From Dehalococcoidia bacterium (GTDB taxonomy: Bacteria > Chloroflexota > Dehalococcoidia > SM23-28-2 > RBG-16-64-32): DNA of 64,000 nucleotides. The position numbers and the translations under genes were made by a program. This document shows, piece by piece, positions 6,642 through 15,391 of the stretch. The notes below the pieces were generated by a model. It saw only the letters and a program-made list of their open reading frames with translations, had not been told where the DNA came from and made no database searches. Location: positions 3,872-67,871 of the forward strand of contig JAUYGU010000078.1 of the NCBI GenBank assembly GCA_030690405.1, given 5' to 3'. Each line of letters opens with the position of its first letter. The first letter of the stretch is position 1.

Positions 6642-8534
6642 CTATGCGACGCGACGCTCGATCAGCTCGCCGGGGATGCCGCGCAGGAACCGCGAGGGCG
6701 TGGCTGAGAGGGCTTGGCCGTGGCCGGGCCTGCGGGTGGCGTAGGTGAGGTAGAGCCGGTCCACCGCTCTGGTGGCCGCCACGTAGCACAGCCTGAGCTC
6801 CTCCTCCAGAGGGCCACCCTCGCCTTCCAGCCCGTCCAGGGCGCGGGCGTGGGGAAGCAGTCCCTCCTCCAGTCCGGCCACGAACACGACCGGCCACTCC
6901 AGCCCCTTAGCGGCGTGGATGGTGGAGAGGGCCAGGCCAGCGGGGTCGGAGCCCGTATCCAGGTCCATGGCGAGGCTGACTTCGTCCAGGAACTCGCGAA
7001 GGTCCTGGGCCTCCGACCGCTCGGCCAGGGCGTGGAAGGCCTCCAGGTTGGCCAGGCGTTTCTCGCCGTCCTCCTGGGCGCGCAGCCAGGCCCGGTAGCC
7101 GCTGATCTCGAGCACTGCATCGATAAGAAGCCCAGGCGGCCCCTCGGCCATGGCCGTGAGAATCCGCACCAACTCCAGGAACTCGACCAGAGCCTGGCTG
7201 GCGCGTTCGCCCTTCAGGCCGCAGGGGAACTCGTCCGCGAGATGGGCCAGGGTGAGCTCCTCGCCGCCGCGGATGCGTCGCTCCAGGGCGGCCAGCCGTC
7301 GGGGCGGCGTGTTCACGATCCTGCCCAGCGCCGCCACGTCCTGAGGGTTGTGCAGCAGCCGCAGGTAGGCGAACAGGTCGCGGATCTCCCTGCGGGCCAG
7401 GAAGTCGCTGTTGCCGCGGACGCTGTAAGGCAGGCCCGCCTCCAGGCAGGCCAACTCCAGCTCCCGCGCCTGGGCGTTGGTCCGGTAGAGCACGGCGCAG
7501 TCGCCCGGAGAGCGAACGGCGCCCTCGGCCTGCAGACGCCGCACCTCGGCGACGATGAAGGCGGCCTCGGACTGGGGGTCGTCGGCGACGCGCAAGACGA
7601 CGCTGACGCCGGGCGGGTTCGCCGTCCAGAGGTTGCGCGCTCCGTAACGGAGGGCGGCGCTCAGGGCGTTGGCCACCGCCAGGATCACCTGGGTGCTGCG
7701 GTAGTTCTGCTCCAGGGTGATGACCCGCCCGTCCGGGTAGTCCCGCTGGAACTCGAGCAGGTAGCGGATGTCGCTCCCCCGCCAGGAGAAGAGGTTCTGG
7801 AGGGGGTCACCCACGACGCACAGGTTGCCGCGCCCGGCGGCCAGCAGGGCCAGCAGCCGGTGCTGGGCATGGTTCACGTCCTGGTACTCGTCTACGAGGA
7901 TGTAGCGGTAGAGGTCGCGCTGGCATTCGGCCACATCGGGGCTCTCCTCCAGCAGCCGGACGGCGAACAGGAGGAAGTCGTCGAAATCGAGAGCGTTGCG
8001 ACGGCGCAGCACCTCCTGATAGGCCTCGTACACGACGCCCAACTCCGGGTCACGCTCTCTCACGTCGCCTGGCCAGAGAAGCCGGTCCTTGGCCCGGCTG
8101 ATGGAGTCCAGCAAGGCCCGTCGTGGCTGGCTCTTAGGGTCGAGGCCCAGGCCCTGAAGGGCCTGGGTGAGTGCGGCCCTGCGGTCCTCCTCGTCGGCGT
8201 ACACCGACAGGTGGTCGGGGTCGAAGCCGAAGTGCCCTCCCCACTGGCGCAGCATGCCCAGGGCGAAGGCGTGGAAGGTGCCCGCCCAGACCTCGCGGGC
8301 CGACTCGTCCAGCACCGAGGCCAGGCGGCGCTTGAGCTCGCGGCCGGCCTTGTTGGTGAAGGTGACGGCCAGCACCGCCGAGGGCTCGGCCAGCCCCTTG
8401 TCGATGATGTAGGCGGCGCGGGCGGCGATGACCGCCGTCTTGCCGGAGCCGGGGCCGGCCACCACCAGAACGGCCCCTTCGGTGGCGGTCACGGCCTCCC
8501 GCTGCTCCGGATTGAGCTTGGACAGGTCGAGCAA
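6642..8534 (-). CDS. UvrD/PcrA-type superfamily 1A DNA helicase
   Basis: 630 residues from a TTG start (GGAGG six bases upstream). The Q motif LNPEQREAV and Walker A AGPGSGKT lie near residues 8-33. Motif Ia FTNKAGRELK, motif II DEYQDVN, motif III GDPLQNLFSWRGS, motif IV EQNYRS, motif V STIHAAKGLEWPVV and motif VI YVAATRA follow. The protein is somewhat shorter than chromosomal UvrD. It would unwind DNA 3'-5' during element replication, strand transfer or repair. It lies between a small hypothetical gene and the primase with only a few bases between genes. Confidence 0.95.
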   Translation of the reverse strand: MLDLSKLNPEQREAVTATEGAVLVVAGPGSGKTAVIAARAAYIIDKGLAEPSAVLAVTFTNKAGRELKRRLASVLDESAREVWAGTFHAFALGMLRQWGGHFGFDPDHLSVYADEEDRRAALTQALQGLGLDPKSQPRRALLDSISRAKDRLLWPGDVRERDPELGVVYEAYQEVLRRRNALDFDDFLLFAVRLLEESPDVAECQRDLYRYILVDEYQDVNHAQHRLLALLAAGRGNLCVVGDPLQNLFSWRGSDIRYLLEFQRDYPDGRVITLEQNYRSTQVILAVANALSAALRYGARNLWTANPPGVSVVLRVADDPQSEAAFIVAEVRRLQAEGAVRSPGDCAVLYRTNAQARELELACLEAGLPYSVRGNSDFLARREIRDLFAYLRLLHNPQDVAALGRIVNTPPRRLAALERRIRGGEELTLAHLADEFPCGLKGERASQALVEFLELVRILTAMAEGPPGLLIDAVLEISGYRAWLRAQEDGEKRLANLEAFHALAERSEAQDLREFLDEVSLAMDLDTGSDPAGLALSTIHAAKGLEWPVVFVAGLEEGLLPHARALDGLEGEGGPLEEELRLCYVAATRAVDRLYLTYATRRPGHGQALSATPSRFLRGIPGELIERRVA

Positions 8535-8536
8535 GG

Positions 8537-8890
8537 CTAGCCTCCTGCCTCCGCCAGAGGCGGCCAGACGGCCGCCCGTCCGGGCGGATCAGCCTCAGGC
8601 TGAAGCTCCCGGCAGCGAAGCCAGAAGCAAGCGTCCTCCAGTTCCAGCAGCGCCTCTGGGCCTGGGTCACAGGGCAGGTGCCGACGGAGCACATCCGACG
8701 GCCAGTCGCCTGGCTCCCAGTAGTGGCGGTGTAGCTCCTCTTCAGTGGCGCAGCGCCGCAGCTCGGCGACGAGGGCGTCGACGGCGGGTGCCGCGGCGTC
8801 ACGCCAGTCGCCCGACCACCGCTCGTAGGCCTCGTAGCTCCGCTGCCAGACGGAGCGGGTGTATTCCCTGAACCGGTCTTCTTTGGACAC
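8537..8890 (-). CDS. Hypothetical protein upstream of helicase
   Basis: 117 residues from GTG 8890 behind AAGGAGG. Helical and Trp-rich, with YEAYERWSGDWRDAA and a conserved-looking HYWEPGDWPSDVLRRHLPCDPG. No family recognised. The stop is two bases from the helicase start, so the two are co-translated. It might be a helicase accessory protein, on position only. Confidence 0.55.
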   Translation of the reverse strand: MSKEDRFREYTRSVWQRSYEAYERWSGDWRDAAAPAVDALVAELRRCATEEELHRHYWEPGDWPSDVLRRHLPCDPGPEALLELEDACFWLRCRELQPEADPPGRAAVWPPLAEAGG

Positions 8891-8979
8891 GTTGGTCCCT
8901 CCTTCCTCGAAAGGCTGCGAATCTGGCTGGGCCTACCTGCTGGCAGGCACAGAACTCCCTCCAAGCGGACGCACGGATT

Positions 8980-9005
8980 CTGGGGCCGCCCGCGGGCGGC
9001 CCCAG
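8980..9005. repeat. Perfect 26-bp GC-rich palindrome
   Basis: CTGGGGCCGCCCG followed by its exact reverse complement. It lies in the 145-base gap between the coiled-coil gene and the gene at 8537-8890. No T-tract follows in either direction, so it is a strong RNA hairpin or protein site rather than a textbook terminator. Confidence 0.7.
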
Positions 9006-9035
9006 GGAAAGTATTCGCGGGGTGCTTTGAGGGAG

Positions 9036-10058
9036 CTAGTTGAGCGGACGCGCGCCCTTGAGAGCGGCGGGGGAGAAGCGCCGGCCGGCAGGCCAGCGCG
9101 GTAGCCCGACGGCGGAGACGACCTCCAGCCGGTCGTCGGTCGTGGGCACGAGGACGGCTCCCCTGCCGAAGGCGGGGGCGTAGTGGACGGCCTCTTCGAG
9201 GCCGAGGCGGCGGCAGGCCTGGAGCCAGCAGCCGTAAACCTGTCGCGCGAGCGGCTCCGGTATGCCGGTCAGGTCCAGCGGCTCCAGGAGGGCGATGGCC
9301 TCTTTGGGTTGCCGACGGAAAACGCGTCGGGCCTGGCGCAGAGCCTCCTCGGCGCGAGCGGTCTTGACGGCCCACGCCTGTCGGCGTATCTTCTCGACCG
9401 ACGAGGTTATCGCGGGACTGCTGGGGTCGATCTTCCGGAGAGAACCCAACAGCCCGAGGGCCTCGTCAAACTTTTCCTCTCGCGCCAGCGTTTCGGCCCG
9501 GGCGATGTCGTCCCGCAGCCGGGCCTCCCGCTGACGCTCGTCCGCCTCGCGGCGCGCCGCTTCCTCGCGGGTTCGCTCCTCGGCGAGCAGGCGCGCCACG
9601 TCCTCGCGTCCGGCGAGCTCCGCCGCCTCCGCATTGACGGCGGCGAGTCGGTTGCGGGCCGCTGTCGCCACCGCCGCGGCCGCCGTCGCTATCTCCTCCG
9701 CCCTCGCCCGGCAGTCCGGAGCGAAGCCCTGCTTCGATAGCTCTGATGCCCGCCGGGCCACCACTTCCACTTCACCGGCTGCCCGCTCCAGTCGTACCGA
9801 GCCGTCTTCCAGACGCCGGTACCGGGCCAGTGCCTCCTCCGCCTCCTGGCGGGCGTGGGCGTCGGCAGCCGCGAGCTCCCGCAGCTCTTCGGCGGCCCGG
9901 CTCGCGGCCTCGGCCAGAGCGTCGAGGTCCGGCGCCTCGATCGGCTGGACCACGACCGGCACGAGCGCCCGTTCGTTGCTGGGCTGCTCGGCTGGGGCGA
10001 CCAGATCAGCGAACCGGCCGAGCTCCTCAAGACTCTTGAGCACGATGGGTTGAGTCAT
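9036..10058 (-). CDS. Long coiled-coil protein, function unknown
   Basis: 340 residues. Residues about 45-220 are almost continuous charged helix (Ala/Glu/Arg heptads). A TPR-like part follows (AREEKFDEALGLLGSLRKIDPSS), then VFRRQPKEAIALLEPLDLTGIPEPLARQVYGCWLQACRRLGL and a short C-terminal beta region. SD AAGGAGG, ATG 10058. It sits between the 199-residue gene and the palindrome. A scaffold or partition-related role would be speculation. Confidence 0.6.
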   Translation of the reverse strand: MTQPIVLKSLEELGRFADLVAPAEQPSNERALVPVVVQPIEAPDLDALAEAASRAAEELRELAAADAHARQEAEEALARYRRLEDGSVRLERAAGEVEVVARRASELSKQGFAPDCRARAEEIATAAAAVATAARNRLAAVNAEAAELAGREDVARLLAEERTREEAARREADERQREARLRDDIARAETLAREEKFDEALGLLGSLRKIDPSSPAITSSVEKIRRQAWAVKTARAEEALRQARRVFRRQPKEAIALLEPLDLTGIPEPLARQVYGCWLQACRRLGLEEAVHYAPAFGRGAVLVPTTDDRLEVVSAVGLPRWPAGRRFSPAALKGARPLN

Positions 10059-10078
10059 CGCTGTTCCTCCTTGTTGGG

Positions 10079-10678
10079 CTATGACGCTTGGTCGTCTTGG
10101 ATCCGTTGGAAGGGCACGGCACTACGCCCCTGTCCATCCTCCCGGTCCTCCGAATCGGACCGCAGCTCCACAATGGGGGCGCTGGCCCGCACGCGTGGAA
10201 CCTCTAGGTCCAATGGGACGGTCAGCACCGGCTTGCCCACCACGTCCTCAAGAGCGCGGCTCAACTGGTGGCGCAGGGCCGCCAGGAGTTCGTCCTCGCT
10301 CACCTGCCGGCCGTTGATCGACAGCGCCAGGTGGACGACGTAGCGCCGGTTGCCGTTGGGCATCTCGAAGGCCTGGAGCAGCCCGTTGAGCTGGCGGCCC
10401 TCGTAGACGACCCGCTGGACGACGACGAGCAGCCTCGGCGGCAGCTCGGCGCCTAGAGCCCTAGCGTACGTCCGGGTGGCTCGCGCCACCTCCCGCCGCA
10501 GGCGCCGGGCCTGACGACGCCGGACATCGACGATGACGGTAGGGCCGGGCCGTCGCAGTCGTCTCACTGCCGCCCGCCAGCAAGTCGTCCCGCCTACGAC
10601 GCAGGTATGTACTACGCGGGCGGGCACCCGCCAGACCGAGCGCAGCAGGCGGCTCCAGGTGGTCTTTCTCCTTCTCAC
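10079..10678 (-). CDS. Hypothetical basic protein of the leftward operon
   Basis: 199 residues from GTG 10678, chosen because AGGAGG lies six bases upstream; the frame stays open further but the longer start overlaps the small membrane protein gene. The N-terminus is very rich in Arg/Lys (VRRRKTTWSRLLRSVWRV). The middle (TYARALGAELPPRLLVVVQRVVYEGRQLNGLLQAF) and LALSINGRQVSEDELLAALRHQL suggest a compact alpha/beta fold. No family recognised. Confidence 0.55.
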   Translation of the reverse strand: MRRRKTTWSRLLRSVWRVPARVVHTCVVGGTTCWRAAVRRLRRPGPTVIVDVRRRQARRLRREVARATRTYARALGAELPPRLLVVVQRVVYEGRQLNGLLQAFEMPNGNRRYVVHLALSINGRQVSEDELLAALRHQLSRALEDVVGKPVLTVPLDLEVPRVRASAPIVELRSDSEDREDGQGRSAVPFQRIQDDQAS

Positions 10679-10700
10679 GATGTGCCTCCTCTCAGGCTTG

Positions 10701-10823
10701 TTAGAACGGCGAGACTTTGAACAGAACCGCCGCCACAATGACGACGGCGCTCAGCGCGGAGACGGCTCGGACGAGCCCTTGCGACTCGCGACCGCTCCGC
10801 CTTCGGATGTTTCTCCGCGGCAT
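10701..10823 (-). CDS. 40-residue single-pass membrane peptide
   Basis: MPRRNIRRRSGRESQG, an Arg-rich head, then a hydrophobic helix LSAVVIVAAVLFKV. SD AAAGGAGG lies 7 bases before ATG 10823. A similar small peptide with an Arg-rich head and one helix starts at 16634, also directly behind a nested hairpin leader, so both may be the first gene of a sub-operon. Function unknown. Confidence 0.5.
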   Translation of the reverse strand: MPRRNIRRRSGRESQGLVRAVSALSAVVIVAAVLFKVSPF

Positions 10824-10855
10824 GCAGGTTCCTCCTTTCAGGGATACTGAAATGC

Positions 10856-10891
10856 GAGAAGCCCCGCAGGGCGAACCCTGTTGGGCTTCTC
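10856..10891 (-). promoter_or_regulatory. Nested leader hairpin
   Basis: Minus-strand GAGAAGCCC pairs with GGGCTTCTC, enclosing an inner hairpin CAGGG/CCCTG with a TTCG loop. It is followed by GCATTTCAG and then the SD of the 10823 start. Could act as a leaky terminator or processing site. Confidence 0.5.
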
Positions 10892-11011
10892 TGAAATTGG
10901 CTCGTCCCGCACTGCAGCGGGGCTTCATCCTGCTAAGTGCCTAGGTTACCGGGTCGTCCTTCCTGTCATGCGTTCATTTGGCGGCGGCTGTCTGCTCGTC
11001 TTTGGAGTATC

Positions 11012-11503
11012 ATGGCCATGAGGGTGCCGATGAGTGTTGCGCTGGAGCTAGTCTCGCGTCTCAGTGAGAGTCGAGAAGCCTTCCTTAGACAGGCTCTACA
11101 GGTGCCCAATGGGCTGGTCACTAACCGGCCGAGATCACATGAATGGTCGGTGCTGGAGATCGTGGCGCACATGAGCGATGTGGACTCGCATTACCTCAAG
11201 CAAGCAGTCGCCATGAGGGATGGGCGAGACCATCTATTCATCTACTTCGACGATACTCGGTGGAAGTCCGAGCATCCGGCAATTCTGGATACACCTTGGG
11301 ATGAAGTGCTGCTCCGGATCAGGCAGTCTCATGCACGCGTGCTCGTCACTCTAAGTCAGTTGACGGATAGCGAACTGGCGCGACCAGGGAGACATCCCCG
11401 GGGTATCCCCTACACCGTCCGGGATGTCTTCCTTCGTTACCCGCGTCATGACCAGAATCACACAGAGCAGATACGCACCACGTTGAAGCGCCTGGGTGGT
11501 TGA
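11012..11503 (+). CDS. DinB-like fold protein
   Basis: 163 residues from ATG 11012 (TTGGAGTATC just before; a later ATG at 11030 is possible). The pattern matches DinB/DfsB four-helix metal-binding proteins: HEWSVLEIVAHMSDVDSHY, a middle with LRIRQSHARVLVTLSQLTDSEL, and HDQNHTEQIRTTLKRL at the end with the last His residues. Such proteins are often thiol-dependent transferases or damage-induced proteins of unknown substrate. Base composition is lower in GC than flanking operons and it reads opposite to them, so it looks like inserted cargo. Confidence 0.75.
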   Translation: MAMRVPMSVALELVSRLSESREAFLRQALQVPNGLVTNRPRSHEWSVLEIVAHMSDVDSHYLKQAVAMRDGRDHLFIYFDDTRWKSEHPAILDTPWDEVLLRIRQSHARVLVTLSQLTDSELARPGRHPRGIPYTVRDVFLRYPRHDQNHTEQIRTTLKRLGG

Positions 11504-11537
11504 CCCCGTGGCAGCGAATGCCGACCCTGAAGGCACC

Positions 11538-11600
11538 GAGCGTGCGGGCGGAATCCGGGAAGGCGACCTGTCCCTTGCTTGTAATCCTGGTCTTGGTCAC
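11538..11600 (-). pseudogene. N-terminal fragment of an AbrB-like antitoxin
   Basis: Minus-strand ATG 11600 gives MTKTRITSKGQVAFPDS, close to the usual SpoVT/AbrB start (SKGQVTIP). Similarity ends after about 20 residues. It lies 35 bases from a copy of the 41-bp dispersed repeat that elsewhere borders a toxin-antitoxin module. Confidence 0.4.
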
Positions 11601-11634
11601 TTCCGCTGTCTAGTCGAGTAAGGATTTGCTCTCT

Positions 11635-11675
11635 CCCTAATTGCCCACAGGATAAATACGGCAGACAGGGACGGA
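11635..11675 (+). repeat. 41-bp dispersed repeat, copy 1
   Basis: Begins CCCTAATTGC, has ACAGGAT in the middle and ends GGCAGACAGGGACGGA. The same 41-base layout recurs at 18467-18507 and 19380-19420 in the same orientation. The 256-base gap that holds it (11504-11759) otherwise contains only the AbrB fragment and a TATACT box before the hydrolase gene. Confidence 0.75.
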
Positions 11676-11759
11676 CAGGGACAGGCCATTCGCTCGGGGC
11701 AATCCATAAGTGGATGGCGGTATACTGGCGTCAGTTGAGATCGCTGACTGAGACAGCCC

Positions 11760-13433
11760 ATGTTCAAAGAACTTGAAGAGGTCATCCGAAGCGAGATGGA
11801 GCGCACACAGGTCCCTGGCCTAGCCATCGCGTTGGTTAAGGGACAGGAGATCGTCTGGTCACAGGGATATGGATACGCGGACATCAAGACCAAGTCGCCA
11901 GTGACGTCCGCCACCGTGTTCAGAATTCAGTCGGCAACCAAACCCGTCGTCGCTACTGCGCTTATGCAGTGGTACGAGCGCGACCGCTTCAAGCTTGACG
12001 ATCCTGTGAACCAGCACACGGGAGCAATCCGGGTCCACAGCGAGTGGGAGAAGACAACGCCGGTCACGATTCGGCACCTTCTTACCCACACGGCTGGGTT
12101 TCCGCCTGCGGCGAGCGTCGCGGCGTTTATAGGGCAGAGTGAACTGCCGACGCTTGAGGAGTACGTGGCCGCAGTGGCCAGGACCACACAGCCCCCCGGC
12201 AGAGGAATTGTTTACACCGACATCAGCTACGCGGTCATCGGGTACCTCGTGGGTCGCTTCGCCGGGCAGCCTTACGATGTTTACCTCCGGGAGAACGTCC
12301 TCAAGCCGCTAGGGATGGAGTCCAGCGGCATTGCTCATCCTCCCCAAGGCACAGTCGCCACGGGCTACTTCCTTAGCCGTGTTGACGGTGAGCATCACGA
12401 GGTTTCCGTTCCCTTACTGGTGTGCAAGCCGGGTAGCCCTGCTGGAGCGCTGCTCTCCACAGTCGATGATCTTGGACGTTTCCTCGTCGCCCATCTCAAC
12501 ATCGGCGTCTACGAGGGCCGCCGGATACTCCGAGAGGAGACCGTAGCGGAGATGCATGGGCTGCACGCCCGGGCCGGCCGCTCTCAGAGCGGGATCGGGC
12601 TTGGCTTCATGGTTTACGACGTTGACGGCCGGCGGCAGGTATGCCACGGCGGGGGCGCTCCAGGTTGGGCTGCCCTCATAGCAGCTTATCCGGAGGAAAA
12701 GGTCGGCGTAGCCATCTTGACCAACATGGACGGTGCTTTCTACACATTGCCCATGGTCGCCGATGTCGCGCTGAACGGCCTCCTCGGTCAATTGCGGCGG
12801 CACGACATGTCTCGGCTGAAGCGCTGGCCTGTACCTGACGACTGGAACCGGGTGGCTGGAAGGTATTCCCTGCGCTACCAGGACGCTATTGTGGCCATCG
12901 AAGGGGATCTCCTCACCGTGGAGGTTGGCGGTATGAAGTCCTACATGGAGCACCAGCACGACGGCCTATTCCGGGCCCACGACGGCTTCTTTGGCGGCTG
13001 CCAGATCACGTTCGAATACGGGTCTGATGGCGAAGCGACACGGTTCTATGGGGGCAACTATCCCTTTTGGTTCGAACGCCAGGAAGATGCCGGGGCAGCG
13101 ACACAACTGGCGGTCGATGAGGAAGGAGATCCGGTTGGCTGCTGGCATGGCACCTGCAGCTCCCTGCTCGGTCCGATGCCGCTCACTCTCCGAATTGGCG
13201 ATGTCGGGACGGCCACGGTCACAGCCCCCACGGTTCAAGATGCGGCCGTCCAGCAGTTCCGTGTTGACCGAGGGAGCGTCTCCGGTCACTTCGATATCTC
13301 GCTCCGTGGCTTCGGCGAATTTCGAGTATTCCTCCGGTTGAGCGCCCGTGGCGGAAAGCTACAGGGCCAGGCTTACGCTCGCGGTGCTATCGGTGAATAC
13401 CCGATGCCCACGGAACTCACCCGAGAATCATGA
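11760..13433 (+). CDS. Serine beta-lactamase-like hydrolase (class C/PBP fold)
   Basis: 557 residues. The nucleophile motif S-A-T-K is at residues 58-61 (FRIQSATKPVVATAL). The Tyr motif is in IVYTDISYAVIGYL and the third motif is HGGGAPGW, all in the usual order for the beta-lactamase/esterase EstB family. The last 170 residues form an extra beta-rich domain, as in many cytosolic or secreted DUF3471-type hydrolases. There is no signal peptide. Reads rightward, alone, with a weak upstream region (TATACT at about 11723). Probably cargo; substrate cannot be told. Confidence 0.85.
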   Translation: MFKELEEVIRSEMERTQVPGLAIALVKGQEIVWSQGYGYADIKTKSPVTSATVFRIQSATKPVVATALMQWYERDRFKLDDPVNQHTGAIRVHSEWEKTTPVTIRHLLTHTAGFPPAASVAAFIGQSELPTLEEYVAAVARTTQPPGRGIVYTDISYAVIGYLVGRFAGQPYDVYLRENVLKPLGMESSGIAHPPQGTVATGYFLSRVDGEHHEVSVPLLVCKPGSPAGALLSTVDDLGRFLVAHLNIGVYEGRRILREETVAEMHGLHARAGRSQSGIGLGFMVYDVDGRRQVCHGGGAPGWAALIAAYPEEKVGVAILTNMDGAFYTLPMVADVALNGLLGQLRRHDMSRLKRWPVPDDWNRVAGRYSLRYQDAIVAIEGDLLTVEVGGMKSYMEHQHDGLFRAHDGFFGGCQITFEYGSDGEATRFYGGNYPFWFERQEDAGAATQLAVDEEGDPVGCWHGTCSSLLGPMPLTLRIGDVGTATVTAPTVQDAAVQQFRVDRGSVSGHFDISLRGFGEFRVFLRLSARGGKLQGQAYARGAIGEYPMPTELTRES

Positions 13434-13897
13434 GGCTTCTCGGCTACAAGGCCAAGTACCCTGGGTAGCAGGGGTGAGCTGCCGTTCTCGCGATGGTGGT
13501 GATGGCACGATTCAGGCACTAAAGCATTTCCCTCAGGCACTCCTCGATGGCGGTCCCGCTCTCAATACAGCAACCTTCCAGCGCCTCACTCAAGACGAAG
13601 TGCGAGAGGGCTTCGAGGCTATCGGACGGGACCATCGAACGGGCCGTCTCCGGGAGGTAATAGCCGACTACGAACCGCTAGTCGAGAAATACGGCGATGG
13701 TACGTTCTTTGTTGCCTATCCTTAGTTTTGGGGTTCAACCTCCGCAGGTCGGGTACTCGATTCCGGGCAGGCCCGCCAGCAGCGGAATCTTGGCTGCCTC
13801 CCTGGCCCGTTTTCGTTCTCCGTAGCTTCGGCCAGCGGCCGAGTTCGGTATTCGCGACTCAGGCGTCGTGGACGCAGGATGAGCGGCTCGATGGTCA
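13434..13897. other. Gap with an uncertain gene fragment
   Basis: From about 13500 to 13725 on the plus strand a frame without a clear start reads ALKHFPQALLDGGPALN and TFQRLTQDEVREGFEAIGRDH, ending KYGDGTFFVAYP. It looks like the C-terminal piece of a globular protein, possibly a methyltransferase tail, but I cannot name it. The remainder up to 13897 shows nothing I can support. Confidence 0.35.
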
Positions 13898-14566
13898 TCA
13901 CTCGAACCCCGGCAGGGCCGTCTGCCTGGGAGCGCCTTCATATCTGCCGGTGGCCACGGCGGCGGCCAGTCGCTCCCGCTCTTGTCTCGCCCGCCGCGCG
14001 TCCCGCTCCTGGAAATAGCGGCAGCGGCCTGCTTCCATCGCCGGCCGGATCTCCCGGAGGTACGCCTCGACCTCCTCATCGGGTGCCATATCCTCGTGGA
14101 AGGCCATCTGCCAGGCGAGGCGCAGCCGGTCGCGCGTGTAGCGTCCCAGCCGTCCGTACACGCCCTCCTCGAACCACACGTCCATCAGCACGCCGAGCAA
14201 CCCCTCTTCATCGGCCCAGCACTCCGGCTGTAGCTGCCGCGCCGAGTACATCTCCAGCGTGCTCATTAGTTGCCCCACGGCGTTCTCCGCCGACCACACC
14301 TCCCAGACCTCCCGCCACAGGGCCGGAGCCGATTTCGTGAAGGCGTACCTGCTTGTGTCGAAGATGCGGCTCGGTCCCTTGGGCCGTTTGAGCTCGTCAG
14401 GCCGGTAGCGCCACTGCGTGCCGTCCTCAAATCGCACCTCCTTCCAATCGCCACCCCGTTCGGGAGACGACAGGGCGCCCCCGATGTACAAGCCGATCCG
14501 GCCGGTCCCTTTGACCTCGACAAGGTTGTAAAGCCCGCAGAACCGCAAGTCATCGTCGCGGCTCAT
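13898..14566 (-). CDS. Hypothetical accessory protein
   Basis: 222 residues from MSRDDDLRFCGLYNLVEV. Residues 15-75 are beta-rich (GRIGLYIGGALS, WKEVRFEDGTQWRYRPDELKRP). The C-terminal half is helical and Trp-rich, ending RQTALPGFE. ATG 14566 overlaps the stop of the upstream gene (ATGA), which favours it over the longer frame starting at 14635. It is the last gene of the leftward accessory group before the cargo. Function unknown. Confidence 0.6.
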   Translation of the reverse strand: MSRDDDLRFCGLYNLVEVKGTGRIGLYIGGALSSPERGGDWKEVRFEDGTQWRYRPDELKRPKGPSRIFDTSRYAFTKSAPALWREVWEVWSAENAVGQLMSTLEMYSARQLQPECWADEEGLLGVLMDVWFEEGVYGRLGRYTRDRLRLAWQMAFHEDMAPDEEVEAYLREIRPAMEAGRCRYFQERDARRARQERERLAAAVATGRYEGAPRQTALPGFE

Positions 14567-14775
14567 AGCAGCCGCTTCTGTCCGGTTACGTCCATTCGGC
14601 GGCAGTCGCGGCAGCGCCAGCCGCCTTTCGACCAATCAACCTCCCACCCGGCTCGGCGGATCTCCCCGACGAAGTCATAGCTGTTGGCGCGACGGAACTC
14701 GACGCCGCAGCCGGGGCAGAGCACCCAGTGACAGTGGTTTATCCGTCCGGCGGCTGGATCAGCCGTGGCGGTCAT
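14563..14775 (-). CDS. Small zinc-ribbon-like protein
   Basis: 70 residues. Paired cysteine motifs CPGC (residues 19-22) and CRDC (55-58) could bind one zinc, with HCHW just before the first. Such treble-clef-like small proteins are common on mobile elements. The stop overlaps the next start. No specific family recognised. Confidence 0.55.
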   Translation of the reverse strand: MTATADPAAGRINHCHWVLCPGCGVEFRRANSYDFVGEIRRAGWEVDWSKGGWRCRDCRRMDVTGQKRLL

Positions 14776-14784
14776 GGCAAGCGC

Positions 14785-15333
14785 TCACCCGCCGCTCCCG
14801 TCTGCTAACTCGTCTTCGCGCAGGTGGTCGAGGTCGCACTCGCTGTCGCAGGCGTGCGTCCCTTCGTGGCCGAGCGACCGCACGCACCCGTGGATGCCCA
14901 GCGAAGCGTCGCAGGTCGGGTACTCGACGAACACCCACGCCTTGACGTAGGCGCCCGCCTCGCCCCTGCTCACCTCAGGGTTGTCGGTATCTATCTCGAC
15001 GTAGCCCTCGCGCCGGTGCTCCTGGACTGCCGCGTCGATGAACCAGGAGTCGGCCGGCACTACCGCCGGCTTGCCAGGCTCCCCTGTCGCGGCGGCGATG
15101 CCCTCGCGCATGTGCTCGATGCGCTGCCGCTCCTGCTCCTGCAGGGCTTCCAGCGCCGCCTCGAAGATGGAGAACTCCGACGGCGCCACGTAGACGCGGC
15201 GCTCGATGTCGGTGAGCTCCATCCACTCCTCTGCGACCTTGATGAGGTGCTCGCTTTTCGCGATCTGCTCCTCGAACAGCTGGATGCTATGCCTCATCCC
15301 TTCCGGGGTCGGCGTGATGTCAACCGTTTCCAT
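14785..15333 (-). CDS. Hypothetical protein with helical N-terminus
   Basis: 182 residues from ATG 15333, preceded by AGGAGG at 4-base spacing. An N-terminal helical hairpin (HSIQLFEEQIAKSEHLIKVAEEWMEL) leads into a region with many Cys and His residues (CDASLGIHGCVRSLGHEGTH and CDSECDLDHL), which may bind metal. Ten bases separate it from the zinc-ribbon gene. Function unknown. Confidence 0.55.
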   Translation of the reverse strand: METVDITPTPEGMRHSIQLFEEQIAKSEHLIKVAEEWMELTDIERRVYVAPSEFSIFEAALEALQEQERQRIEHMREGIAAATGEPGKPAVVPADSWFIDAAVQEHRREGYVEIDTDNPEVSRGEAGAYVKAWVFVEYPTCDASLGIHGCVRSLGHEGTHACDSECDLDHLREDELADGSGG

Positions 15334-15391
15334 GCTTCTTCCTCCTGAGTAGAATTTGCGGTCCATTCCGGACGGCGGTTGGGGTTCCATC

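Noticed and set aside
13735..13800. tRNA-like 3' segment
   Set aside because: GGTTC-like and GCC-rich pieces occur, but no cloverleaf stems could be paired.
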